Part shown: positions 42,670 through 52,010 of the stretch, one piece after another
Position numbering within the stretch: the stretch's first letter is position 1
Layout: each line of letters opens with the position of its first letter
Assembly: GCA_019911805.1 (NCBI GenBank)
Contig: JAIOJV010000074.1
Location: 144,418-208,417, forward strand
Reading direction: 5' to 3'
DNA: 64,000 nt
Origin: Gammaproteobacteria bacterium
Lineage (GTDB): Bacteria > Pseudomonadota > Gammaproteobacteria > Thiohalobacterales > Thiohalobacteraceae
Made by a program: the position numbers and the translations under genes
Notes under the pieces: generated by a model
Databases searched by the model: none
Told to the model about the DNA's origin: nothing
Seen by the model: only the letters and a program-made list of their open reading frames with translations

Positions 42670-43431
42670 TCAGAACCCCAGGCTCGACAGTAGGTCGTCG
42701 ACGTCATCCTGGTTGTTCAACACATCCTGCGTATCCAATCCAGGGATCTGCGGCCCGACGCCACGGGTAGACTCGTCCGTGCCGGTGCGCGGCGGCGCGG
42801 CCACTACCTCCGGCTGCGCCAGGCGCTGCCCCGAGATGCGGATCAGGCCGACCAGATTTTCCTCGACGTCCTTCACCAGGTTGATCACCCGGCGGATAAT
42901 CTGCCCGGTCAGGTCCTGGAAACCCTGCGCCATCAGGACCTCGGTGAGGTTGCCGTTCAGCTTGCCGGCATGCCCACTGGTCAGGTCGAGAAAACTGTCG
43001 ATTTCGGGTACCAGCGCGCGGAACTCCGCCGCGTCCATGTCCTTGTGGCGGAACCGCAGCCATTTCGTATGCAATGCATCGGCACGCCGCTGCAACTCCT
43101 CGGCGATCGGCAGGCTCTCCTCCACCGCATTCAGGGTGTTGTGGGCCGCCTGCTCGGTCATGGTGACCACGTAGTTCAGGCGCTCCTTGGCATCGGGTAT
43201 CTCGTGTTCAGCGAGGGCCGTGATGCGCGAGTCCAGCTGAAAGCCAGCCAGCGCATCGTGCAGCTCGCGTGTCAGCTTGCCGAGTTCCTGGAACAGCCCG
43301 GTTTCCCGTTTGCGGGCCAGATCGTCCAGCAGCCGCGAGGCCTCGGCCTCGTTGCCACGCTCCAGTTCCTCGACCAGCCGGCGCGCCTGCGCGAGCGAGC
43401 CGTCGTCGGCCACGGTGTTGACTGTGTTCAT
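42670..43431 (-). CDS. cheZ: CheY-P phosphatase CheZ
   Basis: 253 residues, mainly one long helical hairpin. QGFQDLTGQIIRRVI carries the catalytic glutamine, and the C-terminus NNQDDVDDLLSSLGF is the CheY-binding tail. Dephosphorylates CheY-P. Located between cheY (10 bases) and cheA (25 bases) in one operon. Confidence 0.96.
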   Translation of the reverse strand: MNTVNTVADDGSLAQARRLVEELERGNEAEASRLLDDLARKRETGLFQELGKLTRELHDALAGFQLDSRITALAEHEIPDAKERLNYVVTMTEQAAHNTLNAVEESLPIAEELQRRADALHTKWLRFRHKDMDAAEFRALVPEIDSFLDLTSGHAGKLNGNLTEVLMAQGFQDLTGQIIRRVINLVKDVEENLVGLIRISGQRLAQPEVVAAPPRTGTDESTRGVGPQIPGLDTQDVLNNQDDVDDLLSSLGF

Positions 43432-43441
43432 CCGGCCCCCG

Positions 43442-43837
43442 TCAACCCGTAGCGGCCTGCAGCCGCTCGAAAATCCTGTCGATCTTCTCTTTCAAGGTGA
43501 TCGCCGTGAATGGTTTGACGATGTAGCCGTTGACCCCCGCCTGCGCCGCCTCGACGATCTGGTCCTTCTTGGCCTCGGCGGTCACCATCAGCACCGGCAG
43601 GCTTGCCAGCTTGGCATCGGCGCGCACGGCCTTCAGCAGGTCGATACCGGTCATGCCCGGCATGTTCCAATCGGTGACCAGAAAATCGAAATTGCCGGAC
43701 TGCAACATAGGCAGGGCGGTGTTGCCATCATCCGCCTCCTGGGTGTTGTTGAACCCCAGGTCGCGCAGGAGATTCTTGATAATCCGCCGCATCGTGGAGA
43801 AATCGTCCACGATCAGAATCTTCATGTTCTTGTCCAA
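43442..43837 (-). CDS. cheY: Chemotaxis response regulator CheY
   Basis: 131 residues, a single receiver domain. [13 protein letters not shown] holds the acidic pocket, [13 protein letters not shown] the phospho-acceptor (D56 in this numbering), and IVKPF the conserved lysine. A TTG start at 43837 is favoured because AGGAGG lies five bases upstream; the ATG at 43825 would be 17 bases from it. CheY-P binds FliM and reverses rotation. First of cheY-cheZ-cheA-cheB. Confidence 0.96.
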   Translation of the reverse strand: MDKNMKILIVDDFSTMRRIIKNLLRDLGFNNTQEADDGNTALPMLQSGNFDFLVTDWNMPGMTGIDLLKAVRADAKLASLPVLMVTAEAKKDQIVEAAQAGVNGYIVKPFTAITLKEKIDRIFERLQAATG

Positions 43838-43940
43838 CTCGGCCTCCTGATGAACATGCCACCGCCCCGGGTCCCGGGTCCAACTCGAAAATGTCCACTA
43901 TCCGGTTACTTGCGCTATAGCGGCGCAAGCCCCGGGGTCT

Positions 43941-44675
43941 TCAGTCGTGCAGCCATTCGGCCATGCGTGCCCGTAACCGGATCAGCGCCTGGCCATGGAT
44001 CTGGCAGACGCGCGACTCGCTGACACCCAGTACCTCACCAATCTCGCGCAGGTTCAGTTCCTCGTCGTAATACAACGACATGACCAGCCGCTCGCGTTCG
44101 GGCAGACCGGCGATGGACTCAGCCAGGGCCTTCTGGAAGTCGCGACGCTGGAGGTTTTCCAGTGGATGGTTCGGGGCCTCCACGCCGCCGTGGCCCGCGT
44201 CCTCGCCATGGCCGAGCGCTGCGGGATCCTCGAAGCTGAACACCCGGCAGCCGGTCGCGTCCTGCAGGATCTTGTGGTATTCGTCCAGGCTGATGCCCAT
44301 GAGTGCGGCCACCTCGTTGTCACGCGCATCGCGGCCCTTGCTGTTCTCGATGGTGCGCACCGCCTCCGCCACCTGGCGTGCCTTGCGGTGTACCGAGCGC
44401 GGCGTCCAATCGGTGCGGCGGATCTCGTCGAGCATCGCGCCGCGGATGCGGATGCCGGCGTAGGTCTCGAAGCTCGCCCCCTGGCTCGGGTCGTAATTGC
44501 GGGACGCCTCCAGCAGACCGATCATGCCGGCCTGGATGAGATCGTCGGCCTGCACGCTCGGCGGCAGACGGCTCATCAGGTGATAGGCAATGCGCTTCAC
44601 CAGCGGTGCATGACGGACGACCAGTTCATCCTGTCCCTTATCCTTGTTTTCGGCATATACGGCAGCCCCTTTCAT
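43941..44675 (-). CDS. fliA: Flagellar sigma factor sigma28
   Basis: 244 residues. Region 2 (LVVRHAPLVKRIAYHL, DDLIQAGMIGLLEA, FETYAGIRIRGAMLDEIR), region 3 and region 4 (LPERERLVMSLYYDEELNLREIG, SESRVCQIH) are all visible. Directs late flagellar genes such as flagellin and chemotaxis genes. It overlaps the flhG stop by four bases, giving the flhA-flhF-flhG-fliA order of polar flagellates. Confidence 0.97.
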   Translation of the reverse strand: MKGAAVYAENKDKGQDELVVRHAPLVKRIAYHLMSRLPPSVQADDLIQAGMIGLLEASRNYDPSQGASFETYAGIRIRGAMLDEIRRTDWTPRSVHRKARQVAEAVRTIENSKGRDARDNEVAALMGISLDEYHKILQDATGCRVFSFEDPAALGHGEDAGHGGVEAPNHPLENLQRRDFQKALAESIAGLPERERLVMSLYYDEELNLREIGEVLGVSESRVCQIHGQALIRLRARMAEWLHD

Positions 44676-45553
44676 GGCAGCACCTCCAGCTCACCAGCGG
44701 TCGAATTGATCAGACGTTCCACAAAAAACTCCAGATGTCCGGCCGCACCTGTCGGCACCGGCCATTTGTCCATGCGCTGGGCGAGGGTCTTGAAGGCCAT
44801 CGAGGCGCGCGCACGCGGGTAGGCCTCAACCACCGACTTCTGGCGCTTGATCGCCTTGCGCAGATAGTCGTCGAAGGGCACCGTACCGATGAAATCCAGA
44901 GTGACGTCGAGATAGCGCTCGGTGACGCGCGCGATCTTGGCGAACAGCTCGCGACCCTCCTGGGCGCTGTGCGCCATGTTCGCCAGCACCCGGAAGCGCT
45001 CGATGCCGTACTCCCGGCTCAGCAGTTTGATGAGTGCGTAGGCGTCGGTGATCGATGCCGGCTCGTCGCACACCACGACGATCACCTCCTGCGAGGCGCG
45101 CGAGAAACTGATGACGCTGTCCGAGATGCCGGCGGCCGTGTCGATGATCAGGACGTCCACATCGTGAGACAGCTCGCTGAAGGCACGGATGACACCGGCA
45201 TGCTCCATGGGGCTGAGCTCGGCCATGGCCTTGGTGCCACTGGAAGCAGGCACGATGCGCAGACCACGGGGGCCGGTGACGATCACCTCTTCCAGGGTGC
45301 GCCGGCCCTGGATCACGTGCGACAGGTCGTGCTCGGGATGCAGGCCGAGCATCACGTCGACGTTCGCCAGGCCCAGATCGGCGTCCAGCAGCATCACCTG
45401 CTTGCCGTCCTCCGCCAGGGCCACGCCCAGATTCACGGAGACATTGGTCTTGCCGACGCCACCCTTGCCGCTGGTCACCGCGATCACACGCACCGGCCTG
45501 GATTGATTCATTCTGCGCAGCCCGGCGGCCTGATCGCTGCCTGGATCAGACAT
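44672..45553 (-). CDS. flhG: Flagellar number regulator FlhG/FleN
   Basis: MinD-like ATPase limiting flagellar number; in Pseudomonas it antagonises FleQ. 293 residues starting MSDPGSDQAAGLRRMNQS. Walker A is SGKGGVGKTNVSVNLG; LLDADLGLANVDVMLGL and VLIIDTAAGISD are the switch and Walker B segments. The start overlaps the flhF stop by eight bases; longer in-frame starts within flhF are unlikely. Directly upstream of fliA. Confidence 0.95.
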   Translation of the reverse strand: MSDPGSDQAAGLRRMNQSRPVRVIAVTSGKGGVGKTNVSVNLGVALAEDGKQVMLLDADLGLANVDVMLGLHPEHDLSHVIQGRRTLEEVIVTGPRGLRIVPASSGTKAMAELSPMEHAGVIRAFSELSHDVDVLIIDTAAGISDSVISFSRASQEVIVVVCDEPASITDAYALIKLLSREYGIERFRVLANMAHSAQEGRELFAKIARVTERYLDVTLDFIGTVPFDDYLRKAIKRQKSVVEAYPRARASMAFKTLAQRMDKWPVPTGAAGHLEFFVERLINSTAGELEVLP

Positions 45554-46853
45554 GTACATTGGCCGCCATCCCACCAAATCGCTCTGCAAGGGTCTCGTCA
45601 TTGGAATCCTGTTTGGCTTGCTGCATGAGTGAAACGGCACGGTTGACCAGGTTGTGGGCCCGCGCCGGATGTAAGTCTTCGGGGACCCGCTGGCCGTCCC
45701 CGATATAGGCCAGCGGTACTCTGTGCTTCGCCACCACCGAGATCACGCCACCCAGACTGGCGGCCTCGTCCACCTTGGTCACGATGCAGCCGGCAAGCTC
45801 GATGTCGCTGAAGGCACGGACCGTCTCCTCCAGCACGCCCGCCTGGGTGGTGGCCGGCATGACCATGTAGGTCTGCAGCGGGAAGCCGCTGGCCTTGAGG
45901 GTGGCGAACTGCTCCGTCAGGCGCAGATCCCGCTGGCTCATACCGGCGGTATCGATCAGCACCAGACGCTTGTCGAGCAGGCTGGCGAGCGTGGTCTGCA
46001 GTTCCGCATGACTGGAGGCGACCTGTACGGGTACACCGAGGATCCGGCCGTAGGTGAACAGTTGTTCATGGGCACCGATGCGATAGCAGTCGGTGGTCAC
46101 CAGCGCGACGCTGCGCTGACCGTGGCGCAGTGCATGGCGTGCCGCCAACTTGGCGACGGTGGTGGTCTTGCCCACACCGGTGGAACCGACCAGTGCGATG
46201 ACGCCGCCGGTGTTGAGAATGTCATCGTCGGTGACGTGGATCTGCTGAACCAGCAGCCCCAGCGCACGACGCCAGACCTCATCCTCGTCGCCCACCTGCC
46301 CCCCCTGCTCGGCCAGACTGCGGCACAGAGCGTTCGATAGACCGAGCGCGGCCAGTCGGCGCAGCAGTTCGGTCTTCTGTGGCTGACGGCGCTGCAGATC
46401 ACCCCAGGCCAGCTGCGCCAGTTGGTTCTCCAGCAGACCACGGAGTTCATGAATCTCGCGGCGCATCTCCACCAGGGCGGGATCCTGTGCCCAGCAGATC
46501 TCGGTCCTGCGGGCGTCGGTGCCGAGGTCGGTAGGTGGGGTCGGGGCGTGGGTCTCGCTGTCAGTGGCACCCAAACCGGCCGGCCGGGCCGCGGCCTGTG
46601 CGGCTACCTGGGCCGCGACCGCCGTAGCCACGCCGGCGCGGGGCGCAGGTCGCTCCGGCTGCGTGGCCGGCCCCGTTGCCGCCCGCCCGAGCGCCTGTTC
46701 GACCAGCGCCTCGTCGTAATCGACGGCCGCGATGATCTCCACACCGCCTTCCACCTTGCGGTTCGACAGGATCACCGCATCGGGTCCTTGTGCGTCGCGG
46801 ACCTTGCGGATTGCCTGGCGCATATCCGCTGCGAAGTAGCGTTTGATCTTCAT
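45546..46853 (-). CDS. flhF: Flagellar biosynthesis SRP-like GTPase
   Basis: 435 residues. An N-terminal MKIKRYFAADMRQAIRKVRD and a B-domain linker rich in Ala and Pro precede the NG domain: GSTGVGKTTTVAKLAAR (G1), TDCYRIGAHEQL (G2-like), VLIDTAGMSQRD (G3) and VTKVDEAASLG (G4). Determines polar placement of the flagellum. Between flhA and flhG, coupled to flhG. Confidence 0.97.
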   Translation of the reverse strand: MKIKRYFAADMRQAIRKVRDAQGPDAVILSNRKVEGGVEIIAAVDYDEALVEQALGRAATGPATQPERPAPRAGVATAVAAQVAAQAAARPAGLGATDSETHAPTPPTDLGTDARRTEICWAQDPALVEMRREIHELRGLLENQLAQLAWGDLQRRQPQKTELLRRLAALGLSNALCRSLAEQGGQVGDEDEVWRRALGLLVQQIHVTDDDILNTGGVIALVGSTGVGKTTTVAKLAARHALRHGQRSVALVTTDCYRIGAHEQLFTYGRILGVPVQVASSHAELQTTLASLLDKRLVLIDTAGMSQRDLRLTEQFATLKASGFPLQTYMVMPATTQAGVLEETVRAFSDIELAGCIVTKVDEAASLGGVISVVAKHRVPLAYIGDGQRVPEDLHPARAHNLVNRAVSLMQQAKQDSNDETLAERFGGMAANVHV

Positions 46854-46912
46854 GGCACACCCTCAAGTCATGCTGACCGGTCGCCGCCGGTGTGTATTCA
46901 GTGTTGCGGCGC

Positions 46913-49030
46913 TCAGGCCGGCGCTGCCTGTCCCAAGCCAGGCAGCTTGTGCCCGACGGTCGAAACCACCTTGATCTGCTTGTTGTCCGGCACTTCGTTG
47001 TAGGCCAGTACGTGCAGCGCAGGGATGCTGTGTCGCACCAGGCGGGCGAGCCACTGCCGGATCGGCGGGGCCACCAGCAGCACCGCCGGCTGACCCTGCG
47101 CCTCCTGCTGCTGGGTGCGCTCCGAGAGCGCCCGGTGCATCTGATCGGCGAGCCCCGGTTCGAAGCCGACACCACCGTCCTGGGCGCCCTGAATCGACTG
47201 TAGCAATATCTGTTCCAGTGCCGGCTCCAGTGCAATCACAGGAAGTTCAGGCGTCATACCATTGATATGCTGGACAATGGAACGGCCCAGTGCGACGCGT
47301 GCGGCGGACGTCAAAACGCCGGCGTCCTGACTCCGCGGCGCGTGTTCCGCCAGGCTTTCGGCTATGGTCCGTATGTCGCGGATGGGGATGCGTTCGGCCA
47401 GCAGACTCTGCAGGACCTTGACCACCACGCCCAGCGGCAGCGTCTTCGGTACCAGATCCTCGACCAGCCTGGGGGCGCTCTTCTTGAGCGCCTCCAGCAG
47501 CTGCTGGACCTCTTCGTGCCCGAGGAGCTCGTTGGCGTGTTCCTGCAGCAGGCTGCTCAAATGGGTCGCGACCACGGTGCTGGCATCGACGACGGTGTAT
47601 CCCATCGCCTGGGCATTGTCGTGCTGATCGAGATCGATCCACACCGCCTCCAGGCCGAAGGCCGGGTCGCGGGTGGCGACACCGGGCACACTGCCGAACA
47701 CCTGGCCGGGATTGATGGCGAGTTCGCGCTCCGGATAGACCTCCGCCTCACCGACCGGCACACCCAGCAGGGTGATGCGATAGGCGTTGGGCGAGAGATC
47801 GAGGTTGTCGCGGATGTGCACCGGCTGGATCAGGAAGCCGAGCTCCTGCGACAGCTTCTTGCGCACGCCCTTGATGCGATCCATCAGCGGCCCACCCTGC
47901 TGGCGGTCCACCAGCGGGATCAGCCGATAACCCACCTCCAGCCCGACGATGTCCACCGGCCCCACATCGTCCCAACTGAGATCCCGCGGTTCGCTGCTGA
48001 CCGGCTGCTGCGGCTGGTCGGCCTGCGTGGCGGCAGCGGCCTCCGCCTTCTGCCGCTGCGTGAGATACCAGGTACCCCAGCCACCGAGCGCTGCCAGCGA
48101 CAGGAAGGCCAGGTTCGGCATCCCCGGGATGATGCCCAGCAGGCCGAGCACGCCGGCAGTGACGCCCAGCGCCGCCGGCTTGGAGAACATCTGCGCGAAC
48201 AGCTGCTGCCCCATGTCCTGGGAACTGGACACGCGCGTCACGATGATCGCGGTCGCGGTCGACAACACCAGTGAGGGGATCTGCGCGACCAGGCCGTCGC
48301 CGATGGTCAGCAGCGTGTAGTTGTGCATGGCGGTGGCGAACGGCAGCCCGTGCTGGGCCATACCGATCGCCAGCCCGCCGATGATGTTGATGAACAGGAT
48401 GAGGATACCGGCGATGGCATCGCCGCGGACGAACTTGCTGGAGCCGTCCATGGCGCCGTAGAAGTCCGCCTCGCGGCCGACGTCGGTACGCCGTGTGCGT
48501 GCCTCGTCCTGGGTGATCAGACCGGCGTTCAGATCGGCATCGATCGCCATCTGCTTGCCGGGCATGGCGTCCAGGGTGAAGCGCGCGCTGACTTCGGAGA
48601 CACGCCCCGCGCCCTTGGTGACCACCACGAAATTGATGATGACGAGGATGGCGAAGACCACCAGACCGACAGCGTAGTTGCCGCCGATGACGAATGCGCC
48701 GAAGGCCTCGATGACCTTGCCCGCCGCGCCCGTGCCGGTGTGGCCGTCGAGCAGCACCACGCGCGTCGAGGCGACGTTGAGGGCGAGCCGCATCAGGGTC
48801 GCGATCAGCAGCACGGTCGGGAAGATGCCGAAATCCAGTGGTCGCAACGCATAGATCACCACCATCAGCACCACCAGGGACAGGGCGATGTTGAAGGTGA
48901 ACAGCATGTCCAGCATGAGCGGCGGCAACGGCACCACCATCATGGCCAGCATCAGGACGAGCATCAGGGGCGCGCCCAACCCGTTACGGGTCAGGGTGCG
49001 CAGCATCAGGAGCAGTTCATTGCCGTTCAT
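46913..49030 (-). CDS. flhA: Flagellar export gate protein FlhA
   Basis: 705 residues. About eight N-terminal transmembrane helices, with the FHIPEP-type region ADLNAGLITQDEARTRR and DGSSKFVRGDAIAGIL between helices, and a C-terminal cytoplasmic domain (IRDNLDLSPNAYRITL) that forms the nonameric ring. The start MNGNELLLML at 49030 has GAGGCG upstream; the 89-codon extension reads through the repeat-bearing spacer. Between flhB and flhF. Confidence 0.97.
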   Translation of the reverse strand: MNGNELLLMLRTLTRNGLGAPLMLVLMLAMMVVPLPPLMLDMLFTFNIALSLVVLMVVIYALRPLDFGIFPTVLLIATLMRLALNVASTRVVLLDGHTGTGAAGKVIEAFGAFVIGGNYAVGLVVFAILVIINFVVVTKGAGRVSEVSARFTLDAMPGKQMAIDADLNAGLITQDEARTRRTDVGREADFYGAMDGSSKFVRGDAIAGILILFINIIGGLAIGMAQHGLPFATAMHNYTLLTIGDGLVAQIPSLVLSTATAIIVTRVSSSQDMGQQLFAQMFSKPAALGVTAGVLGLLGIIPGMPNLAFLSLAALGGWGTWYLTQRQKAEAAAATQADQPQQPVSSEPRDLSWDDVGPVDIVGLEVGYRLIPLVDRQQGGPLMDRIKGVRKKLSQELGFLIQPVHIRDNLDLSPNAYRITLLGVPVGEAEVYPERELAINPGQVFGSVPGVATRDPAFGLEAVWIDLDQHDNAQAMGYTVVDASTVVATHLSSLLQEHANELLGHEEVQQLLEALKKSAPRLVEDLVPKTLPLGVVVKVLQSLLAERIPIRDIRTIAESLAEHAPRSQDAGVLTSAARVALGRSIVQHINGMTPELPVIALEPALEQILLQSIQGAQDGGVGFEPGLADQMHRALSERTQQQEAQGQPAVLLVAPPIRQWLARLVRHSIPALHVLAYNEVPDNKQIKVVSTVGHKLPGLGQAAPA

Positions 49031-49587
49031 ATCCGCCTCGAGTCGAACCCGTGTCAAATCATCGACACCGGCCAAACTGTATTCAAAACTCTTGCCAGGA
49101 TTGAAAAAGTTTTTCTGGCGCGGGGGATGACCTAGGATTTCAGGGGGTTGCAGGGCGGCTGGTGCGGGGCGTTGAGTCGGCCTCTGCGGTGTGTCGTAGT
49201 ACTGACGCCCCTCTTCCCCCGCGCCAGCCCAAGGGCGCATCAGTGCCGCGTAATACGCTCTATAGGCTCGTTGGCTGACATGCCCCGGCGGTCCCATTCA
49301 TCGCTCCGCCTCCGGCTGTCGCAAGTCGGCTGCGCGATGAATGGGACCACCGGGGCGCTGAGCCCCACGCTGGAGGGGAATCTATCAGGGGGTAAACTCA
49401 CGGTATCCGGCTGCCTACCGGGCCACGCCGTGAAGCCGACTTGCGACAGCCGGAGGCGGAAGGGCGTGGCCCGGTAGGCAGCCCTGCGCCACAGCCAACT
49501 CTTCACCCCACACACCAACACATCCGGCGCGTTATGTGACCCGGCGCGTATAACGGCATCTGTCGGGGTGTGCCACTGCGGGGACGG
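49031..49587. other. 557-base flhB-flhA spacer with twin hairpins
   Basis: No gene seen. Two large hairpin elements occupy 49282-49483 (see separate entry). A weak sigma54-like sequence (TGGCAAGAGTTTTGAA, minus strand 49082-49097) lacks the GC at -12. flhA probably starts its own transcript here. Confidence 0.6.
49282..49483. repeat. Two hairpin elements with different stems and a shared inverted core
   Basis: Element 1 (49282-49357) has arms GTCCCATTCATCGC/GCGATGAATGGGAC with further GCCCCGG/CCGGGGC pairing. Element 2 (49409-49483) has perfect 21-bp arms beginning GGCTGCCTACCGG. Their loops hold the same 27-base core (49305-49331 and 49434-49460) in opposite orientation, a perfect inverted repeat. 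Confidence 0.88.
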
Positions 49588-50724
49588 TCAGCTGTCGCGG
49601 GCGAGGTCCGGTGGGATATCCAGATCGGTCGGTGCCGGCGGTGCGTGCTGGGCATCGCCGCGCACGTTGCGCAGTCGATAGACATAGGCCAGCACTTGGG
49701 CGACGGCGAAATACAGGCCCGCAGGGATCTCCTGATCGAGTTCGGTGCTGAAGTAGATGGCGCGCGCCAGCGGTGGTGCGGAGAACAGTGTGACATCGTG
49801 CTCGACCGCCTTGGCGCGGATCTGGGCCGCGATCAGGTCGCGGCCCTTGGCGACCACCCGCGGTGCGCGCATATTGCCGCCGTCGTACTTCAGCGCGACG
49901 GCATAGTGTGTCGGGTTGGTGATGACCACGTCGGCCTCCGGCACCGCCTCCATCATGCGCCGCTGGGCGATCTCGCGCTGCATCTGCCGTATGCGGCTCT
50001 TGACCTCGGGCTTGCCTTCGGTGTCCTTGAACTCATCGCGGACCTCCTGCTTGGTCATCTTCAGATTCTTGCTGAAGTCCCAGAGCTGAAACGGGACATC
50101 CACTGCCGCGATCAGCACCAGCACCCCGCTCAGCAGCAGGAACGACCAACCCAGGATCTGGCCGGCGTGGACCAGTGCTGCCGCCGGTTCCTGGTAGCCG
50201 AGGCCGATGAAATCATCCCCGTAATGCCACAGCAGCGCCGCGCCGACGGCACCGATCAGCAGGAACTTGGCCAGGGCCTTGAGCAGTTCCACCAGACCGC
50301 GTAGCGCGAACAGCCGCTTCAGCCCGGTGATGGGATTGAGCTTCTCCACCTTGAATGCCAGCGCCTGCAGACTGAACGACCAGCCACCGATGAGGAGCGA
50401 CGAGCCCACGGCAGCGATGACACCGATGACCAGAAAGGGGGCGAGCATCCACATGGCGGCACGCAGTGAGCGCGCCATACCGTCAATGACACCGTGTGGA
50501 TCGAAGATGACACGGCGGTCGAGCGTCAGTCCATCGGCCAGCAGATTCATGAACTGCCCCATGAGCAGGTCACCGAACAGCAGTAGACCCACGGCGAACG
50601 ACAGCAGCATGACCATGGTGTTGAACTCGCGGGAGCGGGCGATCTGGCCTTTTTCGCGTGCCTCCTGGACACGCTTGGGCGTCGCGCGTTCACTGCGTTC
50701 CTGACCATCTTTGTTCTCGGCCAT
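49588..50724 (-). CDS. flhB: Flagellar export switch protein FlhB
   Basis: 378 residues. N-terminal KDGQERSERATPKRVQEARE, four transmembrane helices, and the autocleavage motif NPTHYAVALKYDGG in the cytoplasmic part. Switches export specificity from hook to filament with FliK. The ATG at 50724 has GGAGGCG upstream and lies one base after the fliR stop. The separate FlhB-C-like protein at 33884 matches only the part after NPTH. Confidence 0.97.
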   Translation of the reverse strand: MAENKDGQERSERATPKRVQEAREKGQIARSREFNTMVMLLSFAVGLLLFGDLLMGQFMNLLADGLTLDRRVIFDPHGVIDGMARSLRAAMWMLAPFLVIGVIAAVGSSLLIGGWSFSLQALAFKVEKLNPITGLKRLFALRGLVELLKALAKFLLIGAVGAALLWHYGDDFIGLGYQEPAAALVHAGQILGWSFLLLSGVLVLIAAVDVPFQLWDFSKNLKMTKQEVRDEFKDTEGKPEVKSRIRQMQREIAQRRMMEAVPEADVVITNPTHYAVALKYDGGNMRAPRVVAKGRDLIAAQIRAKAVEHDVTLFSAPPLARAIYFSTELDQEIPAGLYFAVAQVLAYVYRLRNVRGDAQHAPPAPTDLDIPPDLARDS

Positions 50725-50725
50725 G

Positions 50726-51502
50726 TCAGCCGCCTCCGCCCAGTCCGTGGAGGAGCCCGAAGGCGTCGCCAAGCAGATCGGTGAACTGCGGGATCAGCGC
50801 CGGCAGCGTGAACATCATGATGACGAAACCGAGCGTCAGCGTCAGCGGAAAGCCGACACCGAAGATGTTGAGCTGCGGGGCCGCGCGGGTGATGACGCCG
50901 AAGGCGATATTGGTCAGCAGCAGCGCGGTCACCGCGGGGATGGCGATCAGCAGCCCGCCGGCGAACATGCGGCTGCCCCACACGGCTACGTCCCAGAGTG
51001 TCTGGCGCACGATACCATCGGCCGCGACCGGCAGGCTGTGGAAGCTATCCGCCAGCACACCGAGCAGCGCCAGATGGCCGTTCAGGGCCAGGAACAGCAG
51101 ACTCGCAAAGGTAACGTAGTACTGGCCGACGACCGGCACCTGCACGCCGTTCTGCGGGTCGACCATGGAGGCGAAACCGAGGCCCATGCCCATGGCGATG
51201 GTGTGCCCGCCGATCATCAGCGCACTGAACACCAGCTGCAGCATGAAACCCAGAATCAGACCGATGAGCAGTTGCTGCGCCGCGATGAGCACGCCTACGG
51301 CAGACAGGGGGTCGACGGCCGGTGCCGCGGGGATCACCGGCAGCAGCACCCAGGTGATGAGTACCGCCAGGGCGGCCCGTATCCGCATCGGCACCAGTCG
51401 CCCGCCGAAGATGGGCGCCACCGCCAGCATCATGGCGACACGCATCAGTGGCCAGAGGAAGTCGCCGATCCAGCCCGCGATCTGTGCCGTCGTGAACAGC
51501 AT
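50726..51502 (-). CDS. fliR: Flagellar export gate protein FliR
   Basis: 258 residues, about six hydrophobic helices. FLWPLMRVAMMLAVAPIFGG is the family N-terminus and GLGFASMVDPQNG the conserved middle motif. The ATG at 51502 is preceded by GCAGGG; a TTG nine codons earlier overlaps fliQ and is less likely. Part of the FliPQR export pore in the inner membrane, between fliQ and flhB. Confidence 0.95.
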   Translation of the reverse strand: MLFTTAQIAGWIGDFLWPLMRVAMMLAVAPIFGGRLVPMRIRAALAVLITWVLLPVIPAAPAVDPLSAVGVLIAAQQLLIGLILGFMLQLVFSALMIGGHTIAMGMGLGFASMVDPQNGVQVPVVGQYYVTFASLLFLALNGHLALLGVLADSFHSLPVAADGIVRQTLWDVAVWGSRMFAGGLLIAIPAVTALLLTNIAFGVITRAAPQLNIFGVGFPLTLTLGFVIMMFTLPALIPQFTDLLGDAFGLLHGLGGGG

Positions 51503-51521
51503 GGCCACACCCTGCCCGTCG

Positions 51522-51791
51522 CTAACCAACCACCTGCGGGATGGACTGGATCAGGCGAATGGTGAATGTCACCAGTGTCTGCAGCAGCCAGGGTCCCGCG
51601 ACCAGCAGCACCACGGCGATGGTGATCAGCTTGGGGATGAAGGTCAGGGTCATTTCGTTGATCTGCGTGGCGGCCTGGAACATGGCGATGATCAGGCCGA
51701 CGATCAGGGATGAGATCAGCAGCGGGCCGGCCAGCAGGGCCGTGACTTCCAACGTCTGGCGCCCGATGGTCATTACGGTTTCTGGGGTCAT
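51522..51791 (-). CDS. fliQ: Flagellar export gate protein FliQ
   Basis: 89 residues, two hydrophobic helices; MTPETVMTIGRQTLEVT and LIVGLIIAMFQAATQINEMT are diagnostic. The frame extends upstream through a palindromic repeat, but the ATG at 51791 gives the family N-terminus. Normally adjacent to fliP, but here a 183-bp palindromic element separates them. Confidence 0.96.
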   Translation of the reverse strand: MTPETVMTIGRQTLEVTALLAGPLLISSLIVGLIIAMFQAATQINEMTLTFIPKLITIAVVLLVAGPWLLQTLVTFTIRLIQSIPQVVG

Positions 51792-51827
51792 GGCGGCTCC
51801 GGTGCGTGGTCCAGGTTGCGGGCGTTC

Positions 51828-52010
51828 AGAGCTTGTGAATATATCCCCTGCCGTAGCGAAGGTGGCCCTGAACGTGTCTGGCAAGGTGCGGGGTGCAGAA
51901 ATTCTGCGCGCGTAGCCAGGGCTACGTAAGCGAATTTCGGGGTCCCCGCAACGCCGCCGGACACGTTCAGGGACAGCCGCAGCAGGCACGGGGATATGTA
52001 CATAAGCTCT
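51828..52010. mobile_element. 183-bp imperfect palindrome between fliQ and fliP (MITE-like)
   Basis: Ends AGAGCTTGTGAATATATCCC and GGGGATATGTACATAAGCTC are inverted. Further inward CCCTGAACGTGTC pairs with GACACGTTCAGGG, and CGTAGCC with GGCTACG around the centre. It abuts the TGA of fliP (52010-52012). No coding capacity. Confidence 0.85.

Noticed and set aside
49082..49097. Sigma54 promoter for flhA
   Set aside because: TGGCAA-N5-TTGAA lacks the nearly invariant GC at -12, so it is not called.
49148..49477. 109-codon open frame in the flhB-flhA spacer
   Set aside because: It is the read-through of the two hairpin elements and contains the repeat core twice in inverted form; no coding character.
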